A stretch of 64,000 bases of DNA. Origin: Linepithema humile (Eukaryota; Arthropoda; Insecta; Hymenoptera; Formicidae). The stretch spans positions 10,526,501 to 10,590,500 of the forward strand of contig NC_090129.1 in the NCBI RefSeq assembly GCF_040581485.1, read 5' to 3'. The notes under the pieces are model-generated. The model saw only the letters and a list, made by a program, of their open reading frames with translations, made no database searches and was not told where the DNA came from. Every line of letters begins with the position of its first letter. Positions within the stretch are counted from its first letter, which is position 1. The translations under genes and the position numbers were made by a program. This document shows, in pieces, positions 1 through 10,378 of the stretch.

Positions 1-1686
1 TTGTAAGGGATGTTTTGTTGTTTTAATTTTTCGTTTTATTTCGTACAAAAAATTTTCATATTTGAAACAATTGAATGTGTCAAGTGGACCGTGCAATAAG
101 CAGTCTGCAGGTAAATGAATAAGATTATGCACGCTGTGATTAATAAACTCAGGACCATCAAGAATTGAATATTTTTGAACGAAATATTGAATAAGTTGCA
201 AAACATAATCATAATAAACTGAATATAATGCAGGGCTACATAAAATGCGAATAGCGCATGATAATGTCATAAAATGTGTGTATATGTTCTTGTTTCTCAT
301 ATTTTGTAGAACGATCGGTCTAATGTACAACAAAAATTGTCTCAGTTCAGTAGCTTTAAAATACTCTATGTCGTCTAAGCTTCTTGGCAAGCGGCTAAAG
401 TTTTTAGGTACATAATTCTTTAAAAATAATATTTGATCGTTAATGGTTTTTTTCTCATTGTCAGTAAAGCGAATGTTTTTTGGTCCTCGTACCCAAAACG
501 TTATCAGTTTTTTCATTACGCCAAGAAATACCAGATGCATACCATCAAGGGGTACTTGTGAAACTAACCCGATGTTAATATTTTCAAAAGGAGTTGTACT
601 TTTATGAAATTCATCATCTGATTTGTTTTTAAAACTTGTATCGGTTCGTAAGTTCACATTGATATCTGGAAAAACTAATCGATTATTAATAAAGATACCA
701 CTTTGAGTACATTTAGTACAACTGTAAAATCCTGTGTGACCTTTTGTACATAAAACAAATGACTTAGCAGGAGCATCGCAAAGAAATTTACTGGCCTTTA
801 TTTTAACAGTTTTATTGCATATGTTAAACCCATTATCTTGCAAATGTTTAAATTCTGTAACAAATTCACTTAAAAACTGGTTAACATCAGCTGGTTTTGT
901 GTGTCCGTGGTAAATTCCAACTGCAAAAGGTTTTGATGCATTTTGACTAACTAAATCTACATCCATAGAAATCAAAATTGGCCAAAATTGACTTTTTGAA
1001 CTCTTTGAAATAGGTAATCCGTCTATGTTTATACTAATGGGTAACACTACTTCTGAATTTTGAAATAAAAAATTTTGCACATTAATACTGTTATTGATGA
1101 GTCTACGTATTGTATTTTCTATACCAATGTGACAGTAGAAACATAGGGGCACACTTATTATTTCATAGGGGCATAAATTTGGTGTTTTCAAAAGAATACG
1201 CAAATCTGCAGGAAACTTTGGATATGGCACTCGTAGAATTTACAACATATCGTTAATGATCCGTTGGCTTAATAAATGTCTATATTTCAAAACCCATTCT
1301 TTCATGGCATCAAGTACAAATTCTTTAGTCGTAGATGAAACTTCAGCGTCAAATTCTGTGCCACATTTATGTAATTGAAAATCAATTTTGTCATCGACGA
1401 GCGTTTCTATATATCTTATAAGTTCTACATCATCTACTTCTGTTGGAAATACTGAAGTACACTGATATTCGGTCAGTGCAAATTGGTCAATGTTTTTTTC
1501 ATTGCTGTTTTCTTTTTGCGTTGCTGACTGCTGGAATATAGTTTTAATTTGTGATTTATCACTTATTTTATTTAATTTCTGATTCACCGACAAAGTTTCT
1601 AATAATTCTTTTCTAACTCTTCGACGCATATGTCTTTTAGACACAAAGCACTTATTAATCTTTTCCATTTTTTCTGCCTTATCCAC
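1..1686 (-). pseudogene. TNP2-like (CACTA/EnSpm-type) transposase, 3' end cut by window edge, one internal stop
   Basis: The minus strand reads as one frame from about 1,686 to base 1, broken only by a TAA at 1,240-1,242. Upstream part: about 148 aa, basic N-terminus (KRHMRRRVRKELLE). Downstream part carries the family motifs IDGLPISKSSKSQFWPIL, FAVGIYHGHTKPADV, CDAPAKSFV, a CTKC pair, VPLDGMHLVFLGVMKKL and SVHNLIHLPADC. The same motifs, in the same order, occur in the transposase relics at 28.3-30.3 kb and 50.0-52.1 kb, where a lysine stands at the aligned stop position, so a single A-to-T change explains the stop. Family knowledge: such proteins are transposases of CACTA-like DNA transposons. 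A GT donor near 1,769 (CATGAG/GTAAGT, minus strand) suggests a 5' non-coding exon. The C-terminus lies outside the window. Superfamily assignment is from motif recall; coding homology to the other two loci is seen directly. Confidence 0.72.
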
Positions 1687-2089
1687 TCGTGAGTATGCAC
1701 TTCAAACAATTATAGTAAATATGAATTACTTTTTAGGTTAAGTAGGTTATAAACAAGTTTGTTACTTACCTCATGTCGTAATTGATGCGGCTCCCTCTCA
1801 GCAACAGGAGTCTAGGTGTGGGACGTCATTAATTTTGTTTGATACACAATAAAACACAACCGTGATAAGAAAAACCGAATACCGCACTGATCGTAAATCG
1901 TTAATATGCGTAAAAAGCCGTGTGTCTGATGGACAGTTTAGAAACAATTGATATGATCCGTTCCGCGATCCGTGTAGGGCCCCCTACAGTTCCCGCAGTT
2001 TAAAGCGAAACTGATAATAAATATCCCGCGCGAATTTATTATGAATATATGTACATATTTCTAGAGATTAACAAAATTAACACTATATA
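1687..2089. other. 5' flank of the TNP2-like pseudogene
   Basis: No open frame of interest. It holds the putative 5' exon/donor of the minus-strand transposase (near 1,770) and a GC-richer patch around 1,950-2,010 with the palindrome GTAGGGCCCCCTAC, which might be the outer end of that transposon; no partner end is visible in the window. Confidence 0.35.
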
Positions 2090-2290
2090 GTAAAGCCAGC
2101 TCGCGACAAAAAAAAAAAACATTTTTTTAAAAAATAAAATATATAAAAGAAAGCAATTTTTGAAATTGATCTCTATTTGAACGGAGCAAATTGGGAGAAA
2201 TATTTTGAGATCTCATTTATTGCAAAATTCCAATTTGTTAAAAAGTTTTATGACCGTGTTTATCAACAAAAAATTATGAGCTGACTTTAC
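2090..2290. mobile_element. Small inverted-repeat element (MITE-like)
   Basis: Ends GTAAAGCCAGCTCGCGA at 2,090 and, reversed, GTAAAGTCAGCTCATAA at 2,290 form imperfect terminal inverted repeats about 17 bp long around an A/T-rich core with no ORF. No clear target duplication. Confidence 0.4.
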
Positions 2291-3226
2291 AAGACTGAAA
2301 AATTTTAAATCTTTTAAGATCATGACACATAGAATATATAACATCGCATTTACAACGTTAATGCGAAGTAGTGAAATATTTTTTAGTTTACATTTCGGAC
2401 AAAACGTTTAAAGTATGGGGCAAAATAAATGTTTCAGAAACATCGCAAATGCTAGCGTTGAGGCAACGTTTATAAGGTCGCAAAGGAAACATTTCATACA
2501 AAATGTTACTTGAACGTTACAAAACGTTTCGTTTGTGACGTTACAAATTGTCGAATTTAATGCGGAAAAGCAACGTTTCTGATACGTTCAACAGACTGAT
2601 ACAAATAAAACATTAATTCGAGACGTTTATGAAACCTTTTATAACCTATACATATAAAACGTTTCAAATTTGCTGAATTACAATCAAAATGTGACGTTAC
2701 CAGAAGGTTTCAAGTTTAGCGGGCGACTGAACACAATGTTTTCGCGAGCAAGGATCTTTTTATTGTCTGCAAAGAATGAAAAATCCTTTTCTACGATTAA
2801 AATACACGCGATAATAAAGTGCGGAAGCCTAGACTTGAAGGCAAGAAAAAAAAAAATAAAAAAAAAAAAGATTTTTCTTAACCTTCAAAGCTGTCAATTT
2901 GTGACAATATTCTTTTTATGCATAAATTATGCAACTTGTGTATCTTTCCGCACTCTAGATTATACGGAAAAACAACATGGAACCCTCAAAATTGAACTTA
3001 GAAGCTTAGTTTATTAGAAATAAATCCGTGAAAATTTTTGTGTATGGTGCGTGCGTGTATGACATATTGAGTAAAACAGAACGGTGCATTAGTTCCCGGA
3101 TTATGATCCAGAGGCGCTATATAGTTCTCAGTGCTATCTGTCATATACATCAGAATTTTCTAAGTTAGTGTGCGTGTGTAGCTATGTGTGTGTATTATGT
3201 GCTAAGAAACCTGATTGAAGATAGGT
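2291..3226. other. Intergenic, AACGTTT-rich stretch
   Basis: Between about 2,400 and 2,670 the palindromic word AACGTT(T) recurs roughly every 20-40 bp on both strands (for example ACAAAACGTTTAAAG, GCAACGTTTATAAGG, ACAAAACGTTTCG). This looks like a degenerate repeat rather than a gene. The open frame at 2,670-3,017 is lysine/phenylalanine-rich low-complexity sequence and is not called a gene. Confidence 0.4.
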
Positions 3227-3230
3227 TTAA

Positions 3231-5999
3231 GGGATTACACCACAGTAGAAATTTCAAAAAATCGATTTTTTTTTATTGGCTTAGAAAATCCTTTGAACCC
3301 TCTAGAATAAGAGACAAATGGTTTTATATCTGCCAAAAATCGTTTTCATTGAAATTTCGAGCTCTTTCTCGACCCCTCCCGACTGCTCCGAAACGACTAC
3401 CTGCGGCAAATACGACACCTGCTTGTCGGGTACAGCATTATCTCTTACCATTCGATTTCTAACTTCTCTAATACACTAATAGATGTCGTTAGAAACATTT
3501 TCAAGCATTTTGAACACAAAGTACGTTAGTACAGCATTCTTTGATGTTGAGAGAAGACGTAAATTTTGCGTGGAAGTTATTCAAAATCACGATTTTCTTT
3601 TGCAGTGCTAATTTTTCACACGTTATTTGTAGCCTTGACATTTATGTGAGTTACAATGAGTGAAAAGAAAGTGTATGCAAGCCATAAAGGCTCAAAAATA
3701 TTGTATCAGACGCGGCGACGGAGCAACGTGACGAAACGACGACCGTCGAACAGATATGAAGCGGAGGAAGATTCGGCCGGTGTCAGCGCTTCGGCAAAGA
3801 AATTGAAAGTGGATACTGACGATATCGATATACAAAGTGAATTTGGTTACCGAATTATAAACTTTTTTGCCGTTTTCTCTGCCATTTCGGAATATGTGAA
3901 GTGCAAAATGTGCAACTCTGATATACGATTTCTCGAATCAGGTACGCGGGGTTTAGGCTTCAAAATAACCGTCTGTTGCCCGAATTGTCCAAAAGTTGAA
4001 ATCCCGAGTTGTCCAATCATACGAAATGGATATGAAATTAACCGTAGGATTGTACTAACAATGCGACTATTAGGAGTGGGGCTAGCTGGAATAATGAAAT
4101 TCTGCGCATTTATGGAATTGCCACGGCCTATATTTCAAAGTTGTTACGACCGTGCAGTAAATATGATTTTGATCGCTACGAAAGCCGTGCGAGACTGTAG
4201 TATGAAAAAGGCAGCAGAAGATGAGAAGAAGAAAAGTGAAGAAAATGGATTGCATACAGGAATAACTGTATCTGGTGATGGTTCCTGGAGAAAACGAGGA
4301 TTTTCGTCTCTTTTCGGGATCACATCATTGATCGGATGGTTTACAGGGAAAATTGTTGACATTGAAGTGAAATCGAAATACTGTAAAGCTTGCGAGCACT
4401 GGAAAAATAAATTAGATACTGCTGAGTATGAAGAATGGCTCGAAACTCATGCCGATCAATGTCAGTCGAACCATGAAGGCTCATCGGGTAAAATGGAGGT
4501 AGATGCTGTCATCGAGATGTTTCAACGTTCCGAAGCTTTACACGGATTTAAATACGCAAATTATATAGGTGATGGTGACAATAAAACTTTCAAGGGGATA
4601 TTGAATGCAAAACCGTATGAAAATTTTGAAGTGTCAAAAAAAGAATGTATTGATCATGTACAAAAACGAATGGGCACTCGGTTGAGAAATTTGAGAAAAA
4701 AAACAAAAAATCTTGGAGGAAAAGGAAAATTAACTATGAAATTAATTGATCAGTTAACAATTTATTATGGCTTGGCCATTCGACGGAATTCAAACTCGTT
4801 AGAAAATATGAGAAATGAAATCTGGGCGACATTATTTCATAAAATGTCAACTGACGAAAATCTACAGCACGAAAAATGCTCAGAGTCTTGGTGCGAATGG
4901 AAGAAGGCGCAAGCAACGGGTTCCTTAGACTCCTTTCATCATAAGCCGGCACTATCAAACGAAGTTTTTGAAGCCATCAGACCAATCTACGAGGATTTGA
5001 GCCGTGACGAGTTGCTGAATCGTTGCTTGGGAGGCTATACGCAGAACAGCAACGAAAGTTTTAATTCTACAGTCTGGCACTTGGCTCCTAAAAATTATTC
5101 AAGCGGAAAGAAAATATTACAAATAGCAAGTGACATTGCTGTTTGTAATTTTAATGATGGACTGATAAACGTTTTAAAAATAATGAAAGTGATGGACATG
5201 AACATTGGACCACAATCCTACAACTTTTGTTTAGAGACGGACGCTGCTCGAATACAATGCGCGGAGCGCTCTTTGACGGACGCAGCGAAACAGGCTTGCT
5301 CCAGCATAAAAGCGTCCAAGAAAAAAAACGAGGAGGAGTTTAGCAACCTGGAAGGTCAGCTTTACGGTGCTGGAATAGCAGATTAAAGGTAAAAAATTTT
5401 TAATAATCAAATTTTTTATTTTATCATGTTCGAAACACGAGTCAAAACTTTAAACGCGTTTTTCTCGAAACACGTTTTTTCAAATCGGCACGCAGCATAA
5501 TTCAAACAATTTTCTATTTTTTCACTCCAAATTAATATCACATTTTTAAAACAACATTCCGCATAGAAATACGTAGCCGATTTTCGATAAGTTAATATTT
5601 CGATTTTTTAGGTACAAATAAGTGCCCGTTTGTTGGTAGTAAAATGAACTTTTTTTTTCAAATGCTCGCTAATTTAACAAAAATAAATATTTTCAAAATC
5701 CCCTACGTATTTCTATAGCTATACTAATGTAGTTTAAGAAAAAAATTTTTATTTTGTTCCAGATTAATTTTTGCTGCACTTCTCTGCGTGCCGCGGAGCC
5801 CCTCCAAAAAAAACCGTTCCGCAGAAACGGCTGTTGGGCAGCCATTTTGTAATATTTTTTAATAAACAAAATTTTTTTTAAAACTTCAAAACATGCTTAA
5901 CAACATCCTTAAAAAGAATTACCCTTTTACTTTTCCTTCCACTTAAAAAAAAATCGCAAAAAAACGTTAAATTTTCGCTCTCTACTGTGGTGTAACCCC
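3231..5999 (+). mobile_element. DNA transposon with TTAA-type target site, carrying an intact Mutator-like transposase
   Basis: Left end GGGATTACACCACAGTAGA follows TTAA (3,227-3,230). The right end, reversed, is GGGGTTACACCACAGTAGA and is followed by TGAA (6,000-6,003), one mismatch from TTAA. The 19-bp inverted ends match at 18 positions. The 2.77-kb unit contains a 425-bp leader, the 576-aa ORF at 3,656-5,386 and a 600-bp trailer with an AATAAA near 5,857. TTAA target use plus GG-starting ends is known from Kolobok-like and some other TTAA elements; the exact superfamily is inference. Confidence 0.7.
3656..5386 (+). CDS. Mutator-like transposase domain protein, intact, 576 aa
   Basis: Single uninterrupted ATG-to-TAA frame of 576 aa. 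The N-terminal 50 residues are basic and disordered (KGSKILYQTRRRSNVTKRRP), compatible with a nuclear signal. A zinc-binding module follows near residues 82-117 (VKCKMC ... VCCPNCP). The central block has the family hallmark VSGDGSWRKRGFSSLFG near residues 205-221, with Asp likely catalytic. Then come KSKYCKACEHW, NHEGSSGKMEVDA, YIGDGDNKTFKG (second Asp), KKECIDHVQKRMGTRLRN, GKGKLT, and STDENLQHEKC...SWCEW, ending in LLNRCLGGYTQNSNESFNS. These match the conserved 'Mutator-like transposase domain' found in uncharacterised insect and cnidarian proteins. It should cut and paste the surrounding element in the nucleus. No frameshift or stop is visible, so this may be a recently active autonomous copy. 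A decayed relative lies at 44.8-45.4 kb. Confidence 0.82.
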   Translation: MSEKKVYASHKGSKILYQTRRRSNVTKRRPSNRYEAEEDSAGVSASAKKLKVDTDDIDIQSEFGYRIINFFAVFSAISEYVKCKMCNSDIRFLESGTRGLGFKITVCCPNCPKVEIPSCPIIRNGYEINRRIVLTMRLLGVGLAGIMKFCAFMELPRPIFQSCYDRAVNMILIATKAVRDCSMKKAAEDEKKKSEENGLHTGITVSGDGSWRKRGFSSLFGITSLIGWFTGKIVDIEVKSKYCKACEHWKNKLDTAEYEEWLETHADQCQSNHEGSSGKMEVDAVIEMFQRSEALHGFKYANYIGDGDNKTFKGILNAKPYENFEVSKKECIDHVQKRMGTRLRNLRKKTKNLGGKGKLTMKLIDQLTIYYGLAIRRNSNSLENMRNEIWATLFHKMSTDENLQHEKCSESWCEWKKAQATGSLDSFHHKPALSNEVFEAIRPIYEDLSRDELLNRCLGGYTQNSNESFNSTVWHLAPKNYSSGKKILQIASDIAVCNFNDGLINVLKIMKVMDMNIGPQSYNFCLETDAARIQCAERSLTDAAKQACSSIKASKKKNEEEFSNLEGQLYGAGIAD

Positions 6000-6223
6000 T
6001 GAAGGCACTCCAAAGGATAAAAAAAGTGTATGTATTATATATTAATTTTGCAACATTTTTGCAACATTTTAATTATTTAATTATATACATACATTTATAT
6101 TCTAATTTCTGTAAAATACTTTTATTCATGTGTTTCATGTATATTATGTGCTCTATATTATATATATTTACTTCAAAATATCTATGTAAAAAGTTAATAT
6201 CATTTTGTATATGTATATATTTT

Positions 6224-6312
6224 TATAATAAATGAATACGTCATATAACTTATATTATGTATAAATAAGTTATATGACGTATGACATATGTCATATAACT
6301 TATTTATAAAAC
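6224..6312. repeat. AT-rich multiple palindrome
   Basis: The word GTCATATAACTTAT occurs three times in alternating orientation (about 6,240, 6,262-6,279 reversed, 6,291), so the stretch can fold into two alternative hairpins. It directly abuts the LTR-like insertion that begins at 6,320. Confidence 0.55.
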
Positions 6313-6319
6313 ATGAAAT

Positions 6320-8636
6320 TGTGACGTGACGCTTTCCGTCGCGCCCGTCACAAGGGCACTAGCCCGGCCAAAGGGGGCGGAATTTGGAGTCGCGTCCCCG
6401 GTCAAGGAGGGAGCGATTTCTCCCGCTTCGACGGGTCTTGCGCTTTTATTTAATTGTTATAATCTACCGACAAACTTAAGATTTTGGCGTTAGGGTGTAT
6501 GGCCAATTTATCGTTTTGTGTAACTAACGTCAAGAAGAAGCGAACGCCGTGGGATTTCGAAAGATGACCTCGACAGTAAAGAGGAAGCCCGGAAAACATA
6601 CGAAACCAAGGTCATGTATCGAGTCTCGCGTTAAACATTGTCATAGTAGCAGTTACCGATCCTCCAATTTTGCAGGACCGAGGTTACGGGGAAGCCCCGA
6701 CAAAGGTCCAGATAGAGGGAGCACGGCAGTGCAACCGGATGCCGAAAGACGTTGCCGCCATCACCGAGAGTCCAAACAGACGGTCGATGTAGCCATAGCC
6801 TGGCCAGCCGGGCAGATCGAACCGGAGGACGGCAAATTTAGAGGCCCTTATTTTGAAGTATCGGCCGTTGGCGAGCAAGAAGGCAAGGATAAACAAATGA
6901 AGAATAAACAATTGACGAGGTCGGAGCTGTTTACGATCGACAGGCGACTCGAGGAAAAATTATAAACAGAGTGCGCTGACCGATGCGTGGAGACTCGACA
7001 TGGGCCAGGGGAACCTCAGAGAAACCACTGTTCGACGAGCCAGCAACCGGAAGGAGCAGCTCCAGAGGAGGGTCCCGACGAGCGTAGCCGTACCGTCTTT
7101 GTAAGGCCATCACCCAGGGTAGATATAATTTTGTAATACCGGCCAAAGCGGGCGCCTCCGACACATTCGTTACTGACAGTTACTGCTAAAGTACCGATTA
7201 TTCTTGAGTATCGAAATAAGAAGTGCCGATATCGCTTCCCGTGAATTTCTGAGTCGGAGGTTAGCTGGCCCCGGTTACCGTGTTACCGTAGCCCTCTTCG
7301 AGGCGCTGAGCCGTCGACAGTCCAAACGCTCATAGTCCGAGAAAGACTTATATCGTTACCGTCTCCGTCTTACCGGAGTTATCAGTTATCGTTTGCCGGA
7401 TTATATTGTTACTGTCTTCGTCTTACCGGAGTTATCAGTTACCTGTTACCGTATGTTACCATTGTCTTGAAAAGATACCGTTTGATAAAGTTAATAGAGA
7501 ATTCGAGTCGCGGAATTTGCGTGGAGTGCAGTGCCGTTTTGCAGCGAGAGTTTGAATTCGGCCTTGGGGCGTAACGATCAACTCGTCGCGGAAACTTGAG
7601 TGCCTCTATCGAAATTACCGTCGAGATTACCTTTTTGTCGGCTACCGAAATCCATATATTACCGTTAGTACGGATTTGGCCTTGGAACGTCGTCTCTGGG
7701 CGAGATTCCGGATTCACGCCTTTAAAGAAACTGGATGTCTCTGACAGGACTCCCTCTGTCTCCGTGTCTTACGGTGTTACCGTTTTGGGGCCTGTCCTGG
7801 AGCGTCGTTTCTTGGTGGAATCTCGGGGGTCGCAGTTTTGGGAGGAGACTGGAACGTATCTGGCAAATCTATTGCCGTATCGGTTACCGTGACGTTTCTC
7901 TGAATATTGTTTTGGCTTATCATTCCGATTGCCGCTTCTGATTGTCGTTTTGCGTTCCGATTTTTGTGTTTGAATATCGTCGTAGGTAACGTTTTCGTCT
8001 ACCGTTTTGCGTATCGTTCCCGGAATATCTTTTGGAGTGCCGCTTTGATTGCCGATTCTAAGTATCGTTTTGCGTATCGTTTCCGAGTATCGTTTTGAGT
8101 ATTGTTTTCTGTGACGCCTGTTTGGCGAATATAATGTTTTGATTTGCGTGCGATACCGACTCTCTTAAAGAGATTCTAAAGCTTGTTCAGCTCTGTTAAT
8201 TCACGATTCTGTAATAATAAGTGTTATTAACTTTTATTGTTAAACGTGGTGTTTTTCTGACGACATCTCCTCTCCAGAATCTCCAATAGAAATCAAAAGA
8301 ACTACGTCCCTCTGCCATATACTGAACGGGGAGCGGCCGGACAAATTAAAAGAATTATTAATATAAGTTACCGTTACCGTGGTGCGATTATACCCACCTG
8401 GCGCCCATTTCCGGATACCGATTTCGCGAGTTACCGAGTCGAGCATCTATTGCCGACACCGCGAGTTACCGAATCGAGCATTTATTGCCGATACCGCGAG
8501 TTACCGAGTCGTGCATTTACTGCCGACGTCGCGTAAGTTACCTAACTCCCGAAGATCGTGGAGTACCGCGGTTACCGATTTCCATTGGGCGTGCTCCCTC
8601 GGATCTGGCGTGATTCCGAGGCTAGTTCACGTCGCA
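6320..8636. mobile_element. LTR-like GC-richer insertion (probable solo LTR or LTR-derived unit)
   Basis: The block begins TGTGACGTGACGC and ends TTCACGTCGCA, giving imperfect inverted termini (TGYGACGTGA) of the TG...CA form expected of LTRs. It is much richer in G+C than both flanks, has no convincing long ORF, and carries simple repeats of TTACCG and TATCGTTTTGCG words (7,300-8,110) and a 35-bp tandem repeat. Five-base flanks (GAAAT / ATATT) do not match, so a clean target duplication is absent. It truncates the Toll-like exon at 8,637. The 2.3-kb length is long for a solo LTR; a gypsy-type LTR is my best guess. Confidence 0.45.
8426..8530 (+). repeat. 35-bp tandem repeat, 3 copies
   Basis: Three head-to-tail 35-bp units at 8,426, 8,461 and 8,496, each beginning GCGAGTTACCGA and containing GCATYTAYTGCCGA, differ from each other at only a few positions. 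They lie inside the LTR-like insertion. Confidence 0.85.
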
Positions 8637-8907
8637 ATATTAACAAAATTATTAAATGTTCAAAACCGTTTAGATGATGCTTTTTCAAGGTCAAGTTCCT
8701 GTTTTCGTATGATTCAAGATGTAATTTCTTAATGTCTGTAGCTCTTAGCATTCGCGCAATGTCAATTAATTTGATGTTTTTCTCTCTAGGTAAATTACAT
8801 TTATTGAACACAATCCAGTAGTCAGAAATCTGAGAAGTATTATGCAACGTAATATTTGATACGTCGAGATTAAAATTTGACAAGTCCGCTGAGTTGATAC
8901 AGGTGAT
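8637..8907 (-). pseudogene. Toll-like receptor ectodomain exon, truncated
   Basis: Minus-strand exon starting after a TTTCGCATAG acceptor at 8,908-8,909, phase 0. It reads ITCINSADLSNFNLDVSNIT, NKCNLPREKNIKLIDIARML, then LHLESYENRNLTLKKHHL and NGFEHLIIL, the last being the start of a leucine-rich repeat. This resembles the N-terminal ectodomain of insect Toll receptors (cysteine after the first strand, short helix, then LRRs). The frame is cut at 8,637 by the LTR-like insertion, and no LRR continuation is seen on its far side (below 6,320), so this is a gene fragment. It joins in phase to the exon at 10,168-10,376. Toll identity is from motif recall, not a search. Confidence 0.55.
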
Positions 8908-9218
8908 CTATGCGAAAAAACGTTTTTTATGTTAATTTGATTTTATTATTTAAAAGATGAAAAAAAGAAAAAAAATGTTTGTTTGTGAAACTTTTCATGA
9001 ATTTAACTATATTAGTTTTTGAAGTGCAATTTTAAGTAAATAGTTATAAGTAAGACATTGAAAAACTTTTTAAAAAAAGATGGAATAGAAAATTTTCTTA
9101 GAAAATACTTTGCTCAACAAAAGATATTATTAACTATAAAAACATGAATATCGTAATCATGAAAAAATTAATATTTCTTAATTTTTGATGTCTTATAATA
9201 TTTCTGAATTGTTTAATG

Positions 9219-9627
9219 CAGTGCTCGGAATTAGTCTGAACATTTCAGCCGATTTCCGTGGTATACGCCTTCTCTCCTCTCCTTACCGCGCGCACCGCAG
9301 CCGCTAGGGCCAGCGCCGCCGAGCGTTAGGAGCGGCACTATCCGATTATGAGTGGGTTCTTCTCCCTATTTATTAAAATTAAAAAAAATTTATTAAAATT
9401 TATTTATTAAAAATAAATTTAAAAATAAAAAATTTATTTTTAATAAATTTCAATAAATTTTTTTAAATTTTAATAAATAGGGAGAAGAACCCACTTATAA
9501 TCGGATAGTGCCGCTCCTAACGCTCGGCGGCGCTGGCCCTAGCGGCTGCGGCGCGCGCGGTAAGGAGAGGAAAGGAGGCGTATATCACGGAAATCGGCTG
9601 AAATGTTCAGACTAATTCCGAGCACTG
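9219..9627. mobile_element. hAT-type foldback MITE, 409 bp, near-perfect palindrome
   Basis: Begins CAGTGCTCGGAATTA and ends TAATTCCGAGCACTG. The two arms of about 150 bp are near-perfect reverse complements around an AT-only core (TTTATTAAAA words). Flanked by identical 8-bp direct repeats GTTTAATG (9,211-9,218 and 9,628-9,635). An 8-bp duplication with CAGTG-type ends is diagnostic of the hAT superfamily. It has no coding capacity and sits in the intron of the Toll-like fragment. Related copies lie at 27,236-27,347 and 47,115-47,275. Confidence 0.9.
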
Positions 9628-9750
9628 GTTTAATGTAACAAATAATTTGTTTGTATCTATATTAGTCGTTTTTTAATTTTATAGTTTTTGATTTAAATTC
9701 TTGTAGTGATATTGATTGTGAGTACACAAAGTTTGAAAATTATATATCGC

Positions 9751-10117
9751 ACACCCGCAAAAAAAGTGACACCAGTCAAAATTTTTCGAATTTTGTTTTG
9801 TGTGCGGATTGCGTTCTAAATCGGTCTTTAATCAAGAAAAGTGATAGAAGTTGAATTTAAATACTTTCCGCATGAGTCCGATATGTTTAATACTGCCGTA
9901 AATAATTAATTTCAAAATTATTGTTTAACCAAGTATGGACAAGTCGAATTATTTTTTATAAAATCAACTTTGCCTTAGACAATTTATAATTAGTGACAAA
10001 ATTTAAAACAAACTAATCTATGATATTATTAATGGAAAACGTTATTATTAAAGCAATTTCTACTTTCCTCTCTAATAATTTGATATTTTTGATTTGTGTC
10101 ACTTTTTTTGCGGGTGA
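9751..10117. mobile_element. MITE with 21-bp terminal inverted repeats
   Basis: CACCCGCAAAAAAAGTGACA at 9,751 recurs reversed ending at about 10,117, giving at least 20 identical terminal bases in inverted orientation around an AT-rich 330-bp core without an ORF. A TA dinucleotide lies two bases beyond the right end, so a Tc1/mariner-type origin is possible but not shown. Confidence 0.65.
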
Positions 10118-10167
10118 GTAATGTGCATACATTAATATAAAACATTCATGATGTGATAAATACGCAC

Positions 10168-10376
10168 CAATATGTAATGATCGTCGTTGTTAATAGATAT
10201 TTCGAAAACAGGATTATTATTATCTATTCTACAACTTACATAAGTTGGCACCAAGTTCCTATATGTACATTGACACTCCTTGTTTGTTGGACATTGGAGA
10301 GCAAAAATGCTTGTCATAGCTACGAATAGAATTACGATGCATGTCTTATGACGGGTATTCATTTTCGTTTTATTAC
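10168..10376 (-). pseudogene. First coding exon of the Toll-like receptor fragment (signal peptide, LRR N-cap)
   Basis: Minus strand, between a TTTTTATAG acceptor (10,377-10,378) and a TTG/GTGCGT donor (10,166-10,167). The ATG at 10,360-10,362 opens a 65-codon segment. A hydrophobic signal peptide (TCIVILFVAMTSIFAL) is followed by a cysteine cluster (QCPTNKECQCTY...VSC), typical of an extracellular LRR N-terminal cap. Phase 0 at its 3' end matches the next exon at 8,907. On its own it looks functional, but the gene is broken downstream. The nearest upstream element is the possible 5' UTR exon ending at 11,078. Confidence 0.58.
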
Positions 10377-10378
10377 CT

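Noticed and set aside
6549..8098. Frames of 60-138 aa inside the LTR-like block
   Set aside because: Overlap in several phases, consist of repeated TTACCG/TATCG words, and show no retroelement Gag/Pol motif.
8426..8530. CRISPR-like array from regularly spaced repeats
   Set aside because: The 35-bp units are contiguous tandem copies without spacers, in an insect genome, inside an LTR-like block.
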